Shown here piece by piece: positions 16,384 to 24,311 of a DNA stretch of 64,000 nucleotides. Position numbers and translations under genes: made by a program. Positions within the stretch are counted from its first letter, which is position 1, and every line of letters begins with the position of its first letter. Origin of the DNA: Thermoplasmatota archaeon (GTDB lineage: Archaea > Thermoplasmatota > E2 > UBA202 > JdFR-43); contig JAPDJT010000009.1 of assembly GCA_029258955.1 (NCBI GenBank), forward strand, positions 1 to 64,000, in the 5' to 3' direction. The notes under the pieces were generated by a model, which had not been told where the DNA came from, searched no databases, and saw only the letters and a program-made list of their open reading frames with translations.

Positions 16384-18564
16384 ATGCCTCTATTACTTCA
16401 AGGAATTATAGAAGATAAAGAACTTCACAAAAAATTAAAAAAATTAGGACTCAAATTAAAGGATATAAAAAGTATTTATAAAGCTAATGGTGCTTCTTTA
16501 ATTTTCCTAAAAGATGAATCTTTATGCGATTTTTATCCAGAATTTATACCTGATAAAGAAACTATAAAAGAAATTATTACTGTTCATAAATATGTAGAAA
16601 AATTCAAAAAATTTATTGAGATAGAAAGACTGGCTGAAATGAAAACCCAAGAAGAGGAAATACGAAAAGTTTCTGGAAAAGAAAGAGAAATTCTTGGAAG
16701 AGCAATTTTAAATTTAAAGGGAAGTAAAGCTGGAGTAAAATTTCATCTTTATTTAGTAAAATTTGGAAGAAAAAAATCTATAGAAACTGAAATTACAACC
16801 GGAGATGTAGTTCTTATTAGTAGAAGAGATCCATTAAAAAGTGACCTTATAGGAACAGTAATAAAAGTAACTGAAAAAAGTATAACAGTTGCTTTTGAAA
16901 ATAAGCCTCCTAAATGGGTTTATAAAAAAGGAATAAGAATAGATCTGTATGTAAATGATGTGACTTTTAGACGAATGAGTGAAAATTTAGAAATTTTAAG
17001 ACATGCTACAGGAAGGCAAAGAGATTTGAGAAATATTATTATAGGTTTAAAAGCCCCTTTTTCTGCTAAGGAGATTGATTTTACTCCTGTAGATTCAGAT
17101 CTTAATAAAACTCAATTAAAGGCTATTAAATTGGCATTGGGAGCTAAGGATTTTTTCTTAATTCATGGTCCTCCTGGCACAGGTAAAACGCGCACCCTTA
17201 CAGAATTAATTATTCAACTAATAAAAAGGGGCAAAAAGGTTCTTGCTACAGCTGATTCAAATATAGCTGTAGATAATTTAATTTTAAATCTTTCAAAATA
17301 TCCTGATCTTAAAATTGTAAGAATTGGGCATCCTGCAAGGGTAATGGAAGAATTGGAAAGTTTTTCAATCTTTGCTCTTTCTGAAAAACATCCTGAGGCT
17401 GAAAATGTAAAAATAGGATGGAATAAAGTGAGATCTTTGATTGAAAAAAGAGATAAATTTATTAAACCTATTCCCAGTCTTAGGCGTGGTTTAAGTGATG
17501 AAGAGATTATCTATCTTAGTAAAAGAAGACAAGGTATAAGAGGAATTTCAAAAGGTATTACGCGCTCTATGGCTAAATGGCTAACTCTAAATTACGAAAT
17601 AGATAAACATATTAAGGTATTAAAAGAAAAAGAAAAAGAAATTTTTAAAGATATAATTTCAGAAGCTGATATAGTGGTTTCTACTAATTCAATGGTATTT
17701 TCTGAGTTTCTGCAAGATTTCCATTTTGATGTAGCAGTAATTGACGAAGGAAGTCAGCAAATAGAACCTTCCACTCTTATTCCCATTATGAAAGCAGACA
17801 AATTTTACATTGCAGGAGATCACAAACAGCTTCCTCCTACAATTTTAAGTGAAGAAGCTAAAGAGTTGGAAAATACTCTTTTTGAAAAGCTCATAAAAAC
17901 TTATCCAGATTTATCTATCATGCTTGAAATTCAATATAGAATGAATGAAAAAATCATGAATTTTCCAAATCAAGAATTTTATAATGGTCTTTTAAAACCT
18001 GCAGACTCAGTAAAAAGTCATACTTTGGCAGATTTAAAAGTAAAAAAACCAGAAAAATTTAAGGAAATACTGGATCCAGAAGAACCTCTTTCATTTATTG
18101 ATACTTCTGGAAGTAATGCCTTTGAATTTCAACCAGAAGGCTCTACCTCTTATGAGAATCATATTGAAGCCCATTTGGCTTTAAAGCTTGTAGAAGAGCT
18201 ATTAAAAATGGGAATTAATAAAAGAGATATAGGAATTATTACACCTTATGCAGCTCAGGTTAAACTACTTAAACAGTTGCTTTTAGAAAAAAATCTAAAA
18301 ATAGAAGTAAATTCTGTAGATGGATTTCAGGGAAGAGAAAAAGAAGTTATTTTAATATCATTTGTCCGTTCCAATAATACAGGTGAGATAGGATTTTTAA
18401 ATGATTTGAGAAGACTTAATGTTGCCATTACCAGAGCAAAAAGAAAGCTTATATGCATTGGAAATGCAAAAACTCTCTCGCATCATTCAACTTACCAAAG
18501 ATTTATAGAATATATAAAAGCTGTAGGAACTTATAAAAATTTAAAGGACTTGAAAGAGATATAA
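16384..18564 (+). CDS. SF1B DNA/RNA helicase of the IGHMBP2/Upf1-like family
   Basis: This 726-residue ATPase has all SF1 motifs: Walker A GPPGTGKT (262-269), DEGSQQ (motif II), GDHKQLPP (III), IQYRMNEKIM (IV), VDGFQGREKEV (V) and VAITRAKRKL (VI). An N-terminal beta-barrel-like region (about 100-200) fits the 1B domain of Smubp-2-like helicases common in archaea and thermophiles. It has no clear Shine-Dalgarno. A TATAAT-like hexamer directly precedes the ATG, which may mean a leaderless message or a later start. It is transcribed alone. Confidence 0.9.
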   Translation: MPLLLQGIIEDKELHKKLKKLGLKLKDIKSIYKANGASLIFLKDESLCDFYPEFIPDKETIKEIITVHKYVEKFKKFIEIERLAEMKTQEEEIRKVSGKEREILGRAILNLKGSKAGVKFHLYLVKFGRKKSIETEITTGDVVLISRRDPLKSDLIGTVIKVTEKSITVAFENKPPKWVYKKGIRIDLYVNDVTFRRMSENLEILRHATGRQRDLRNIIIGLKAPFSAKEIDFTPVDSDLNKTQLKAIKLALGAKDFFLIHGPPGTGKTRTLTELIIQLIKRGKKVLATADSNIAVDNLILNLSKYPDLKIVRIGHPARVMEELESFSIFALSEKHPEAENVKIGWNKVRSLIEKRDKFIKPIPSLRRGLSDEEIIYLSKRRQGIRGISKGITRSMAKWLTLNYEIDKHIKVLKEKEKEIFKDIISEADIVVSTNSMVFSEFLQDFHFDVAVIDEGSQQIEPSTLIPIMKADKFYIAGDHKQLPPTILSEEAKELENTLFEKLIKTYPDLSIMLEIQYRMNEKIMNFPNQEFYNGLLKPADSVKSHTLADLKVKKPEKFKEILDPEEPLSFIDTSGSNAFEFQPEGSTSYENHIEAHLALKLVEELLKMGINKRDIGIITPYAAQVKLLKQLLLEKNLKIEVNSVDGFQGREKEVILISFVRSNNTGEIGFLNDLRRLNVAITRAKRKLICIGNAKTLSHHSTYQRFIEYIKAVGTYKNLKDLKEI

Positions 18565-18609
18565 CTTTCAACTTTTATAAAAGCTGTTCTTATTGAATTT
18601 GTTGTAATT

Positions 18610-19413
18610 TCAAGGAGTAAGATATTCTACAGGACTATACTTTTCTTCCCATTTTTTGTAAAAATTTTGATGTATTTTTTTAACTGTTTCTTCATAAGCC
18701 TGATGGGTTATTTTAGCTCCCTTAATTCCACCTCTTAGACTAATTTCTGAAAGATACGGACCTTTATCTCCAATATATATAAGATCTAAATGAGCATAAG
18801 GAAATTTGCCTCTTTTCATAACTTTTTCACAAAATTTTATCTCTTTTTCAGTTAATTCATAAATTTTTGGGTTACCTCCAAAAAAGAGGTTTTTTCTAAA
18901 ATTATATGGATTCACTCTTTCATAAGCTTCTATATGGTATTCTCCAAGAATAACAACTCTTATATCTCTTATATTCTCAAAAAAAGGCTGTAATACAAAA
19001 GGAAAAGATAAAATCGGAGTTCCTGCTACATTGTAAATTTCTTCTAAAGAATTCCAAAGTCTTACTCCTAATCCACAATTAGCTCTATCATCTTTAGTAA
19101 TAAATTTTTGAAATTTACCTTTTAGTTGAGATAATTCTGAAATTACCGAAAGTAAAGTAGTTTTATCACGAATTGAAAAGGTATAAGGTAACATGAATTT
19201 TTTTAAAATCTCTGCTTGTAAAGTTTTGGAAGTGCTAAGTATCTGAGACAAAAAAGAAGGGAAAGCTTCTACTTTTCTATTTATTAAATCTATTATCAGT
19301 CCTGTTTCTTCTCTTTTTAAAGGCAATCTTATTCCTATAAGATCCCCTTTTTTTAGCTCCTGGAAATGCTTTCTAAAGGCTTGATAACTGAGAACTATAT
19401 AATAAGGACGCAA
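18610..19413 (-). CDS. ATP-grasp-type protein (RimK-like)
   Basis: This 267-residue protein has features of the ATP-grasp ligase core: a glycine-bearing loop after a Lys (FITKDDRANCGLGV), the strand pair DIRVVILGEYHIEAYERVNP, then NLFFGG and the metal-binding end PYLSEISLRGGIKG with conserved Glu. RimK-like ligases join amino acids or other carboxylates to a substrate with ATP. The N-terminal 100 residues are diverged and the substrate is unknown. It is coupled (16 nt gap) to a small Zn-ribbon protein that might be carrier or substrate. Convergent with the helicase gene. Confidence 0.6.
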   Translation of the reverse strand: MRPYYIVLSYQAFRKHFQELKKGDLIGIRLPLKREETGLIIDLINRKVEAFPSFLSQILSTSKTLQAEILKKFMLPYTFSIRDKTTLLSVISELSQLKGKFQKFITKDDRANCGLGVRLWNSLEEIYNVAGTPILSFPFVLQPFFENIRDIRVVILGEYHIEAYERVNPYNFRKNLFFGGNPKIYELTEKEIKFCEKVMKRGKFPYAHLDLIYIGDKGPYLSEISLRGGIKGAKITHQAYEETVKKIHQNFYKKWEEKYSPVEYLTP

Positions 19414-19429
19414 TTTTTTACACCAATTG

Positions 19430-19705
19430 TTAAAATTTATTTTTAAGATGTGTTAAATCTGCATTGCAAATTCCACAGAAAAATTTTACAGGTCCTAAAA
19501 TTTCTACTTCCTCTTCTATAGGTTCTAAAGTTCCATCAGAATTCTGAATATAAGAAATAAAAAAAGTGGCATTTTCTATTATTTCATAAAAATCTTCACT
19601 ATTATTACAATAAGGACATACTATTTTTTCTTTATATTTAATACTAAAAGGTTTTTTTATTTTTATTTTATGAGTTCTTGCTGAAGAAATATTTTTTTCA
19701 GCCAT
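19430..19705 (-). CDS. Small Zn-ribbon protein of unknown function
   Basis: A 91-residue protein with a basic N-terminus and two knuckles, CPYCNNS (about 31-34) and CGIC (about 78-81), spaced as a zinc ribbon. The region between them is acidic and aromatic. It precedes the ATP-grasp gene by 16 nt and follows the M48 protease gene on the same strand, suggesting one operon. I do not recognise the family. Confidence 0.65.
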   Translation of the reverse strand: MAEKNISSARTHKIKIKKPFSIKYKEKIVCPYCNNSEDFYEIIENATFFISYIQNSDGTLEPIEEEVEILGPVKFFCGICNADLTHLKNKF

Positions 19706-19736
19706 TTAATACCTGCCTCCTAATCTAAATAATTTT

Positions 19737-21152
19737 TTATTCTTCCTTTAAAGTTTTTATAATCTCATTATACATTTTATCTTTTTTAGATAAAAAGGAA
19801 AGGGCTTTTTTATAATGAAAGTAAGCAGTTTCATAATCACCCTTTAATTCATAATATTTACCAAAATAAAAATGAGCTTCTCCATCTTTATTTATTTTAG
19901 AACATGTTCTTCCAAAATGGAAATAAAAATAAGGATCATTTTCTAATATTTTATTTTCTTTAAGCTTATTAAAAATTGTATAAGCTTGAAAGATCTGAAA
20001 ACTTTCTGCTAAAGCTCTTGCTTTTAAATATTGAAGTTTTAAATAACATATTTTTTCGTAAAGTTTTTTAAAATTTTGAGAAAATTTAATTTTTTTTAAA
20101 ATATTTAGAGTATTTTGATAATCTCCAAAATTAAAATATATCTCAGCCAGATCTAATAAAAAGTAAGGTTTTGAAGGCAATTCTTTTAAAGCTTTTTGCA
20201 TTTCAGTAATTGCTTCTTTAAAAAATCTCTGTTCAGCTAAAGCAAGAGCTAAAGAATATCTAATCCATGGATCTTCTTTAATTTTTAATATTTCTTTATA
20301 TTTTAATATCAGATCTGCAGAATTTTTAGAAAGAACTTTAGCTTTAATAGATAGTCTTTTAAAATAATAAGGATCAGAACTTATAAGTGCTACTGAAGTT
20401 TTGTTAGAGCTATATTTATTAGCTAAATTAATTAAATAATTTAATCTCTCATAAGGTAAAGGATGAGTTAATAAATATCTGTAATTAAGTTCTATAGCAA
20501 GATTGCTTTGACGAGCTAACCTTTTCATTACATTAACCATACCCCAAGGACTATACCCTGTTTTTATTAAAATTTGAAAGCCTGTTCTATCTGCTTCTTC
20601 TTCATCAGCTCTGCTGTAGGCTAAAAGTTTTGTTTCTGCAAAAGCAGAAGAAGTAATACCTACAGCTTCTGCTGCTTTACCACCACCTAAAAGAATTGCT
20701 GCTAAGGTTGCAGCAGTAATTGCTACCTGCATTTTTTTTATACTTTCTAATCTCTTTGCCACATGCCTACACAAATTATGCGCCATTTCGTGAGCCATTA
20801 TACCAGCAAGTTCTTCTTCGGATTCAATACTATCAAAAATACCAGAATTAAAAAATATATATCCTCCTGGAACAGAAAAGGCATTAAAAGTATCATCTTT
20901 TATAAGATAAAACCTAAATTTAAAAGGTGAAAAATCCACTCCTTTTTCTGTAAGTAATTTTCCTATGCTATTTATGTAAGCCACTAATTCTATATCCTGA
21001 ATAAATTCAACCTTTGAAGATAATTCTTGAAGAACCTCCTTTCCTATTTTTTCTTCTTCAGAAAGACTGAGTAAAGCATAACTTAAATGATTAGAAAAAA
21101 TGAAAACAAAAATGAAAAAATAAAATAAAAATTTAAAAAAGTTTTTTTTCAT
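19737..21152 (-). CDS. M48-family metalloprotease with C-terminal TPR repeats (BepA-like)
   Basis: A Zn-dependent periplasmic protease probably involved in outer-membrane protein quality control. The protein begins with a signal segment (KNFFKFLFYFFIFVFIF), then the M48 catalytic domain with HEMAH and the downstream Glu in the SRADEEEADR segment, then tetratricopeptide-like repeats over the last 200 residues. This matches the architecture of E. coli BepA (YfgC). I set the start at the ATG at 21150-21152, because the longer frame runs back through the tRNA-Sec gene. Length is about 471 residues. Confidence 0.9.
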   Translation of the reverse strand: MKKNFFKFLFYFFIFVFIFSNHLSYALLSLSEEEKIGKEVLQELSSKVEFIQDIELVAYINSIGKLLTEKGVDFSPFKFRFYLIKDDTFNAFSVPGGYIFFNSGIFDSIESEEELAGIMAHEMAHNLCRHVAKRLESIKKMQVAITAATLAAILLGGGKAAEAVGITSSAFAETKLLAYSRADEEEADRTGFQILIKTGYSPWGMVNVMKRLARQSNLAIELNYRYLLTHPLPYERLNYLINLANKYSSNKTSVALISSDPYYFKRLSIKAKVLSKNSADLILKYKEILKIKEDPWIRYSLALALAEQRFFKEAITEMQKALKELPSKPYFLLDLAEIYFNFGDYQNTLNILKKIKFSQNFKKLYEKICYLKLQYLKARALAESFQIFQAYTIFNKLKENKILENDPYFYFHFGRTCSKINKDGEAHFYFGKYYELKGDYETAYFHYKKALSFLSKKDKMYNEIIKTLKEE

Positions 21153-21163
21153 ACTTTTTATTT

Positions 21164-21260
21164 TGGCGGAAGCGTGTGGGAATTGAACCCACCCACCCCT
21201 TTTTAATTGGGGTGCACCGGGTTTGAAGCCCGGGAGGGACACCAGTCCCCTTACGCTTCC
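21164..21260 (-). tRNA. selC: tRNA-Sec (anticodon UCA)
   Basis: The 97-nt minus-strand sequence folds with an 8-bp acceptor stem (GGAAGCGT with ACGCTTCC), a discriminator G and encoded CCA. The anticodon loop CTTCAAA carries UCA (anticodon at 21224-21226) and there is a long variable arm (GCACCCC/GGGGTG-type stem). Eight acceptor pairs plus UCA define selenocysteine tRNA. It lies 13 nt after the SRP RNA and 11 nt before the M48 protease start, so it is probably cut from their joint transcript. No in-frame UGA selenoprotein is seen in this window. Confidence 0.93.
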
Positions 21261-21273
21261 ATTATTATTAAAA

Positions 21274-21376
21274 GGGGCTATTGGGATACCTGCGGCACCC
21301 GGAGAGCCTGGCTACCGTTGCTCCCTTTCGGGCCTGGCGGGGTTCACCAGGATCCGTCGCGCAGGTCCCAATAGCC
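21274..21376 (-). ncRNA. ffs: Signal recognition particle RNA (small bacterial type)
   Basis: About 103 nt on the minus strand form one long hairpin: GGCTATTGGGA-CCTGCG pairs with CGCAGG-TATCCCAATAGCC. At the apex are the universal SRP domain IV elements: GGTGAACCCCGCCAGG, a GAAA-type tetraloop in CCCGAAAGGG, and AGCAACGGTAGCC. It lacks the Alu domain, as in Gram-negative bacteria. It would pair with Ffh, and ftsY (the receptor) is at 55.6-56.7 kb. The 3' end runs into TTTTAATAAT and then tRNA-Sec. Confidence 0.95.
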
Positions 21377-21386
21377 TTAATTCTAA

Positions 21387-21414
21387 ATATAATACACTTT
21401 TTAACATTTTTCAA
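21387..21414 (-). promoter_or_regulatory. Likely sigma-70-type promoter of the SRP RNA unit
   Basis: On the minus strand TTGAAA (21409-21414) and TTATAT (21387-21392) are separated by 16 nt, and the SRP RNA would start about 10 nt later. It is the only promoter-like pair in the gap upstream of the SRP RNA, tRNA-Sec and M48 protease genes. Confidence 0.5.
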
Positions 21415-21422
21415 AAAGATCT

Positions 21423-22046
21423 CTACCAGTAAGAACTCTCGATAAGTTCTTCAATTTGATCCGGATCTAAATTAATCCCGCGAATAAAATACTCTCTTTT
21501 CTCAGAAAGACTAACAAGAACCCCTTTTAAATGGTAAACTTCAAATGTAAGAAAAAAACGAGTTTCAATAGCTAAAAGTTCACAAAGAAGTGCCCTTATA
21601 AATCCTCCATGAGTAAAAATACTATATAATCCTTCTTCTAAATCTGCTAAATCTTCCCAAAATTTTTTAGCCCTTGCTCTTAACTCTTTTATAGACTCTC
21701 CTTTATGTGGAGAAAGGTTATCAATTCTTAATCTTTTCCAGAAAAGAGGCTCTTTATAAACCTCCTCTCTCAAACGTCCAGTCCAAACTCCATAATTTAT
21801 TTCTTTTAGCTCTTCTTTTACAATTAGAGGTATTCTCTTTTTTTCTGCCAATATTTTTGCAGGAAAAAGCGCCCTTTGAAGAGGACTTGAAAAAACTGCT
21901 TTTATAGAATAATTTGCAAGTTCATTTACCACCTGCAAAGACTTGCGCTTACCTTCCTCAGAAAGCGGAATATCGAGCTGTCCATAAAATATTTTCTGAT
22001 ATTCTTCTGCAACAGGACCATGTCTTAAAAATAGAAAGTGTTTCAT
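21423..22046 (-). CDS. Histidine phosphatase family protein
   Basis: A phosphoglycerate-mutase-like phosphatase with the RHG motif (FLFLRHGP) carrying the phospho-accepting His, the second Arg/His in SSPLQRALF, and the C-terminal FTHGGFIRALL catalytic His. At about 207 residues it fits alpha-ribazole-phosphatase (CobC)-like or general small-molecule phosphatases; the substrate is not determined. The preferred start is the ATG at 22044-22046, immediately before the conserved strand; a longer frame extends eight codons into the preceding gene. It follows the ABC permease gene by 13 nt. Confidence 0.85.
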   Translation of the reverse strand: MKHFLFLRHGPVAEEYQKIFYGQLDIPLSEEGKRKSLQVVNELANYSIKAVFSSPLQRALFPAKILAEKKRIPLIVKEELKEINYGVWTGRLREEVYKEPLFWKRLRIDNLSPHKGESIKELRARAKKFWEDLADLEEGLYSIFTHGGFIRALLCELLAIETRFFLTFEVYHLKGVLVSLSEKREYFIRGINLDPDQIEELIESSYW

Positions 22047-22059
22047 AACAAGTTTTATT

Positions 22060-23187
22060 TTATTTAGCAAAACTCTGTCTAAATCTTAAAGCAGAAAAAA
22101 ATAAAAGTAAACTTCCTATAAAAATAATTCCCAATATATCTTGCCAAACATATTTTAAACTATTTCCTTTTAGTATAACTCCATAGCCAAAATCTAAATA
22201 ATATCTCATAGGAGACAATAAACTTATATATCTTGTAAATAAACGCATAGCTTCTGGAGGGGTCCAAACTCCTGAAATCATAAGCATAGGCACTAATATA
22301 ATCATAATAACCATCATAGCCTGAGAAAGATTTCTAACCATAGTTGCAATAGCAATACCTATAGAAGATAAACTAAAAATATAAAGACAGGTTACTATAT
22401 AAAATAAAAATAAATTTCCTCTAATAGGAACTTTAAAAACACCTTTAATCATAATAAAAATACTTAACATAGTAAGTAAACTCACTATTATAACTGTAGG
22501 TAATATTTTTGCTAAAAAAATTTCCCAGCTTCTAACAGGAGTAACAAGAAGTTGTTCTATGGTTCCATATTCCTTTTCTTTTATAAGAACCGCTGCTGTA
22601 ATTAAAAGTGGCACCATAGTCACTACATTAAATAATTCAGCAAGCCCCATAAACCAATGACTAAGACAATTGGGATTAAATAAAACTCTGGTTCTTTCAT
22701 CAATTTGTGGAAGACCTTCAAAAAAATGTTTAGTTAGTTTTTCTTTTCTTTCAAGCAGTTCTATAGCATAATCATTAGCAATCTCTGCTACATAAGAAAC
22801 AGCCATAGTTGCAGTTATAGACATGGTTCCATCAATAATTACTTGAATTTTTCCCTGACCTTTATCTACTTTTCTTTCAAAATCAGGAGGTATAATAATA
22901 GCCATTAAAGCTTTCCCTCTATCAAGCCAATCCACCACTTCTTTATCAGATTCTACAAAAGCAAGAATTTTAAAATAAGGTTCTCTAAACCTACTTATAA
23001 GCTCTCTACTTTTAAAAGATTTACTTTGATCCTGAATAATAGTAGGAAAATTATTTACTTCTAATTTTACTCCTTCACCACCTACATAAACATCTATAGT
23101 AAAGGCATAGATTAAAATAATTATTAAAATTTTATCTCGTAAAAGCTGTAAAAATTCTTTTTTTAATAAAACTACTAATCGCCTCAA
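22060..23187 (-). CDS. ABC-2 type permease (YbhR/YbhS-like), second subunit
   Basis: A 375-residue membrane protein with one N-terminal helix (IIIILIYAFTIDVYVG), a large periplasmic domain and five C-terminal helices, as in YhiH/YbhR-type exporters. The cytoplasmic loop KEKEYGTIEQLLVTPVRSWEI is the conserved ATPase-contact segment. Its start is TTG, overlapping the TGA of the upstream permease gene, so the two are translationally coupled and likely form a heterodimer. Confidence 0.9.
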   Translation of the reverse strand: MRRLVVLLKKEFLQLLRDKILIIILIYAFTIDVYVGGEGVKLEVNNFPTIIQDQSKSFKSRELISRFREPYFKILAFVESDKEVVDWLDRGKALMAIIIPPDFERKVDKGQGKIQVIIDGTMSITATMAVSYVAEIANDYAIELLERKEKLTKHFFEGLPQIDERTRVLFNPNCLSHWFMGLAELFNVVTMVPLLITAAVLIKEKEYGTIEQLLVTPVRSWEIFLAKILPTVIIVSLLTMLSIFIMIKGVFKVPIRGNLFLFYIVTCLYIFSLSSIGIAIATMVRNLSQAMMVIMIILVPMLMISGVWTPPEAMRLFTRYISLLSPMRYYLDFGYGVILKGNSLKYVWQDILGIIFIGSLLLFFSALRFRQSFAK

Positions 23188-24311
23188 TCTATCCTCTTTT
23201 TAAATTTCAAAATAGTTAAGGTGTAAACAATAAAACCATAAAGACAAAGATAAAAAAGATTATCTATATAAAAATCCAAACCCAATCCTTTTAAATAAAT
23301 ACCTCTTACAATTTTTAAAAAATAAGTTGCAGGAATAAATTTACTCATAATTTGTCCACCGATGTCCATACTGCTTATTGGACAAAGATAGCCAGAATAT
23401 AAATAAGAAGGTAGAACTGCTAAAACAAAGGCTAAAAGCATAGCTGTAATTTGAGTTTTTGTAAAAGAAGAAATTAAAAATCCAAATCCCACTGTGCAGG
23501 AAATGTAAAGAAAACTGCCTATAGAAAGAGCTATAAAATTTCCGATAAATTTAGCTTTAAAAACAAACACAGTAATAAAAAATAAGGTTAAATAAGTTAA
23601 AAAACTAACTACAATATATGGTATTGCTTTACCAAGAACTATTTCCCAAGATTTAGCAGGAGAACAATAAAAATTAAAAATACTACCGAGTTCTTTTTCT
23701 CTTACTATTGCTAAACAACTTATTAAAATAGGATAAAAACATAAAATTGTAACTAATTCTCCTGGCATAATAAAATTTTTACTTTCAAGAGCAGGATTAT
23801 ACCAAGCTCGTATCTCAACTTCTATCGGAAATTTTTCCTTTTTCTCTAAGGTTTTAGCATAAATTTGAAGTAATTTCATATTAAATTTAAAATTTATAGA
23901 TGAAACATAACCTTTTACAATCTGTGCACGATTAGGATAAGTTCCATCTACTAAAATTTGCACTTGAACATTTTGCCATTTATAGAGTTTTCTTGAAAAA
24001 TCTGGAGGTATAACTATTAAAGCTCTTATTTCCCCTTTCTTAATAAGCTCTTCTGCCTCTTTATAATTACTGACTAATCTATAAAATTTAAAATATTCAG
24101 AATTAACAAAGGAATTAATATATTCTCTACTAAGCTTACTTCTATCATAATCTAAAAAGGCTAAGGGTATTTTTTTTACATCAAAAACAAGTCCATAACC
24201 TTCAAGAAATATCACTAAAACAGGAGCTATAAAAATAAGTATGAGAGCTAATTTATCTCTTAATAATTCAATAAATTCTTTTTTTACAATTCCTGAAAAT
24301 CTTTTAAACAT
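23184..24311 (-). CDS. ABC-2 type permease (YbhR/YbhS-like), first subunit
   Basis: This 375-residue paralogue of the following gene has the same layout: N-terminal helix (LALILIFIAPVLVIFLE), an extracytoplasmic domain and five C-terminal helices. The contact loop is VREKELGSIFNFYCSPAKSWEI. Its start overlaps the end of the ATPase gene by 8 nt. Together the two permeases form the membrane pore of an efflux system; the cargo is unknown. Confidence 0.9.
   Translation of the reverse strand: MFKRFSGIVKKEFIELLRDKLALILIFIAPVLVIFLEGYGLVFDVKKIPLAFLDYDRSKLSREYINSFVNSEYFKFYRLVSNYKEAEELIKKGEIRALIVIPPDFSRKLYKWQNVQVQILVDGTYPNRAQIVKGYVSSINFKFNMKLLQIYAKTLEKKEKFPIEVEIRAWYNPALESKNFIMPGELVTILCFYPILISCLAIVREKELGSIFNFYCSPAKSWEIVLGKAIPYIVVSFLTYLTLFFITVFVFKAKFIGNFIALSIGSFLYISCTVGFGFLISSFTKTQITAMLLAFVLAVLPSYLYSGYLCPISSMDIGGQIMSKFIPATYFLKIVRGIYLKGLGLDFYIDNLFYLCLYGFIVYTLTILKFKKRID

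Noticed and set aside
21153-21432. N-terminal extension of the M48 protease and a plus-strand frame across 21223-21432
   Set aside because: Both are open frames running through the tRNA-Sec and SRP RNA genes, which are certain from structure.
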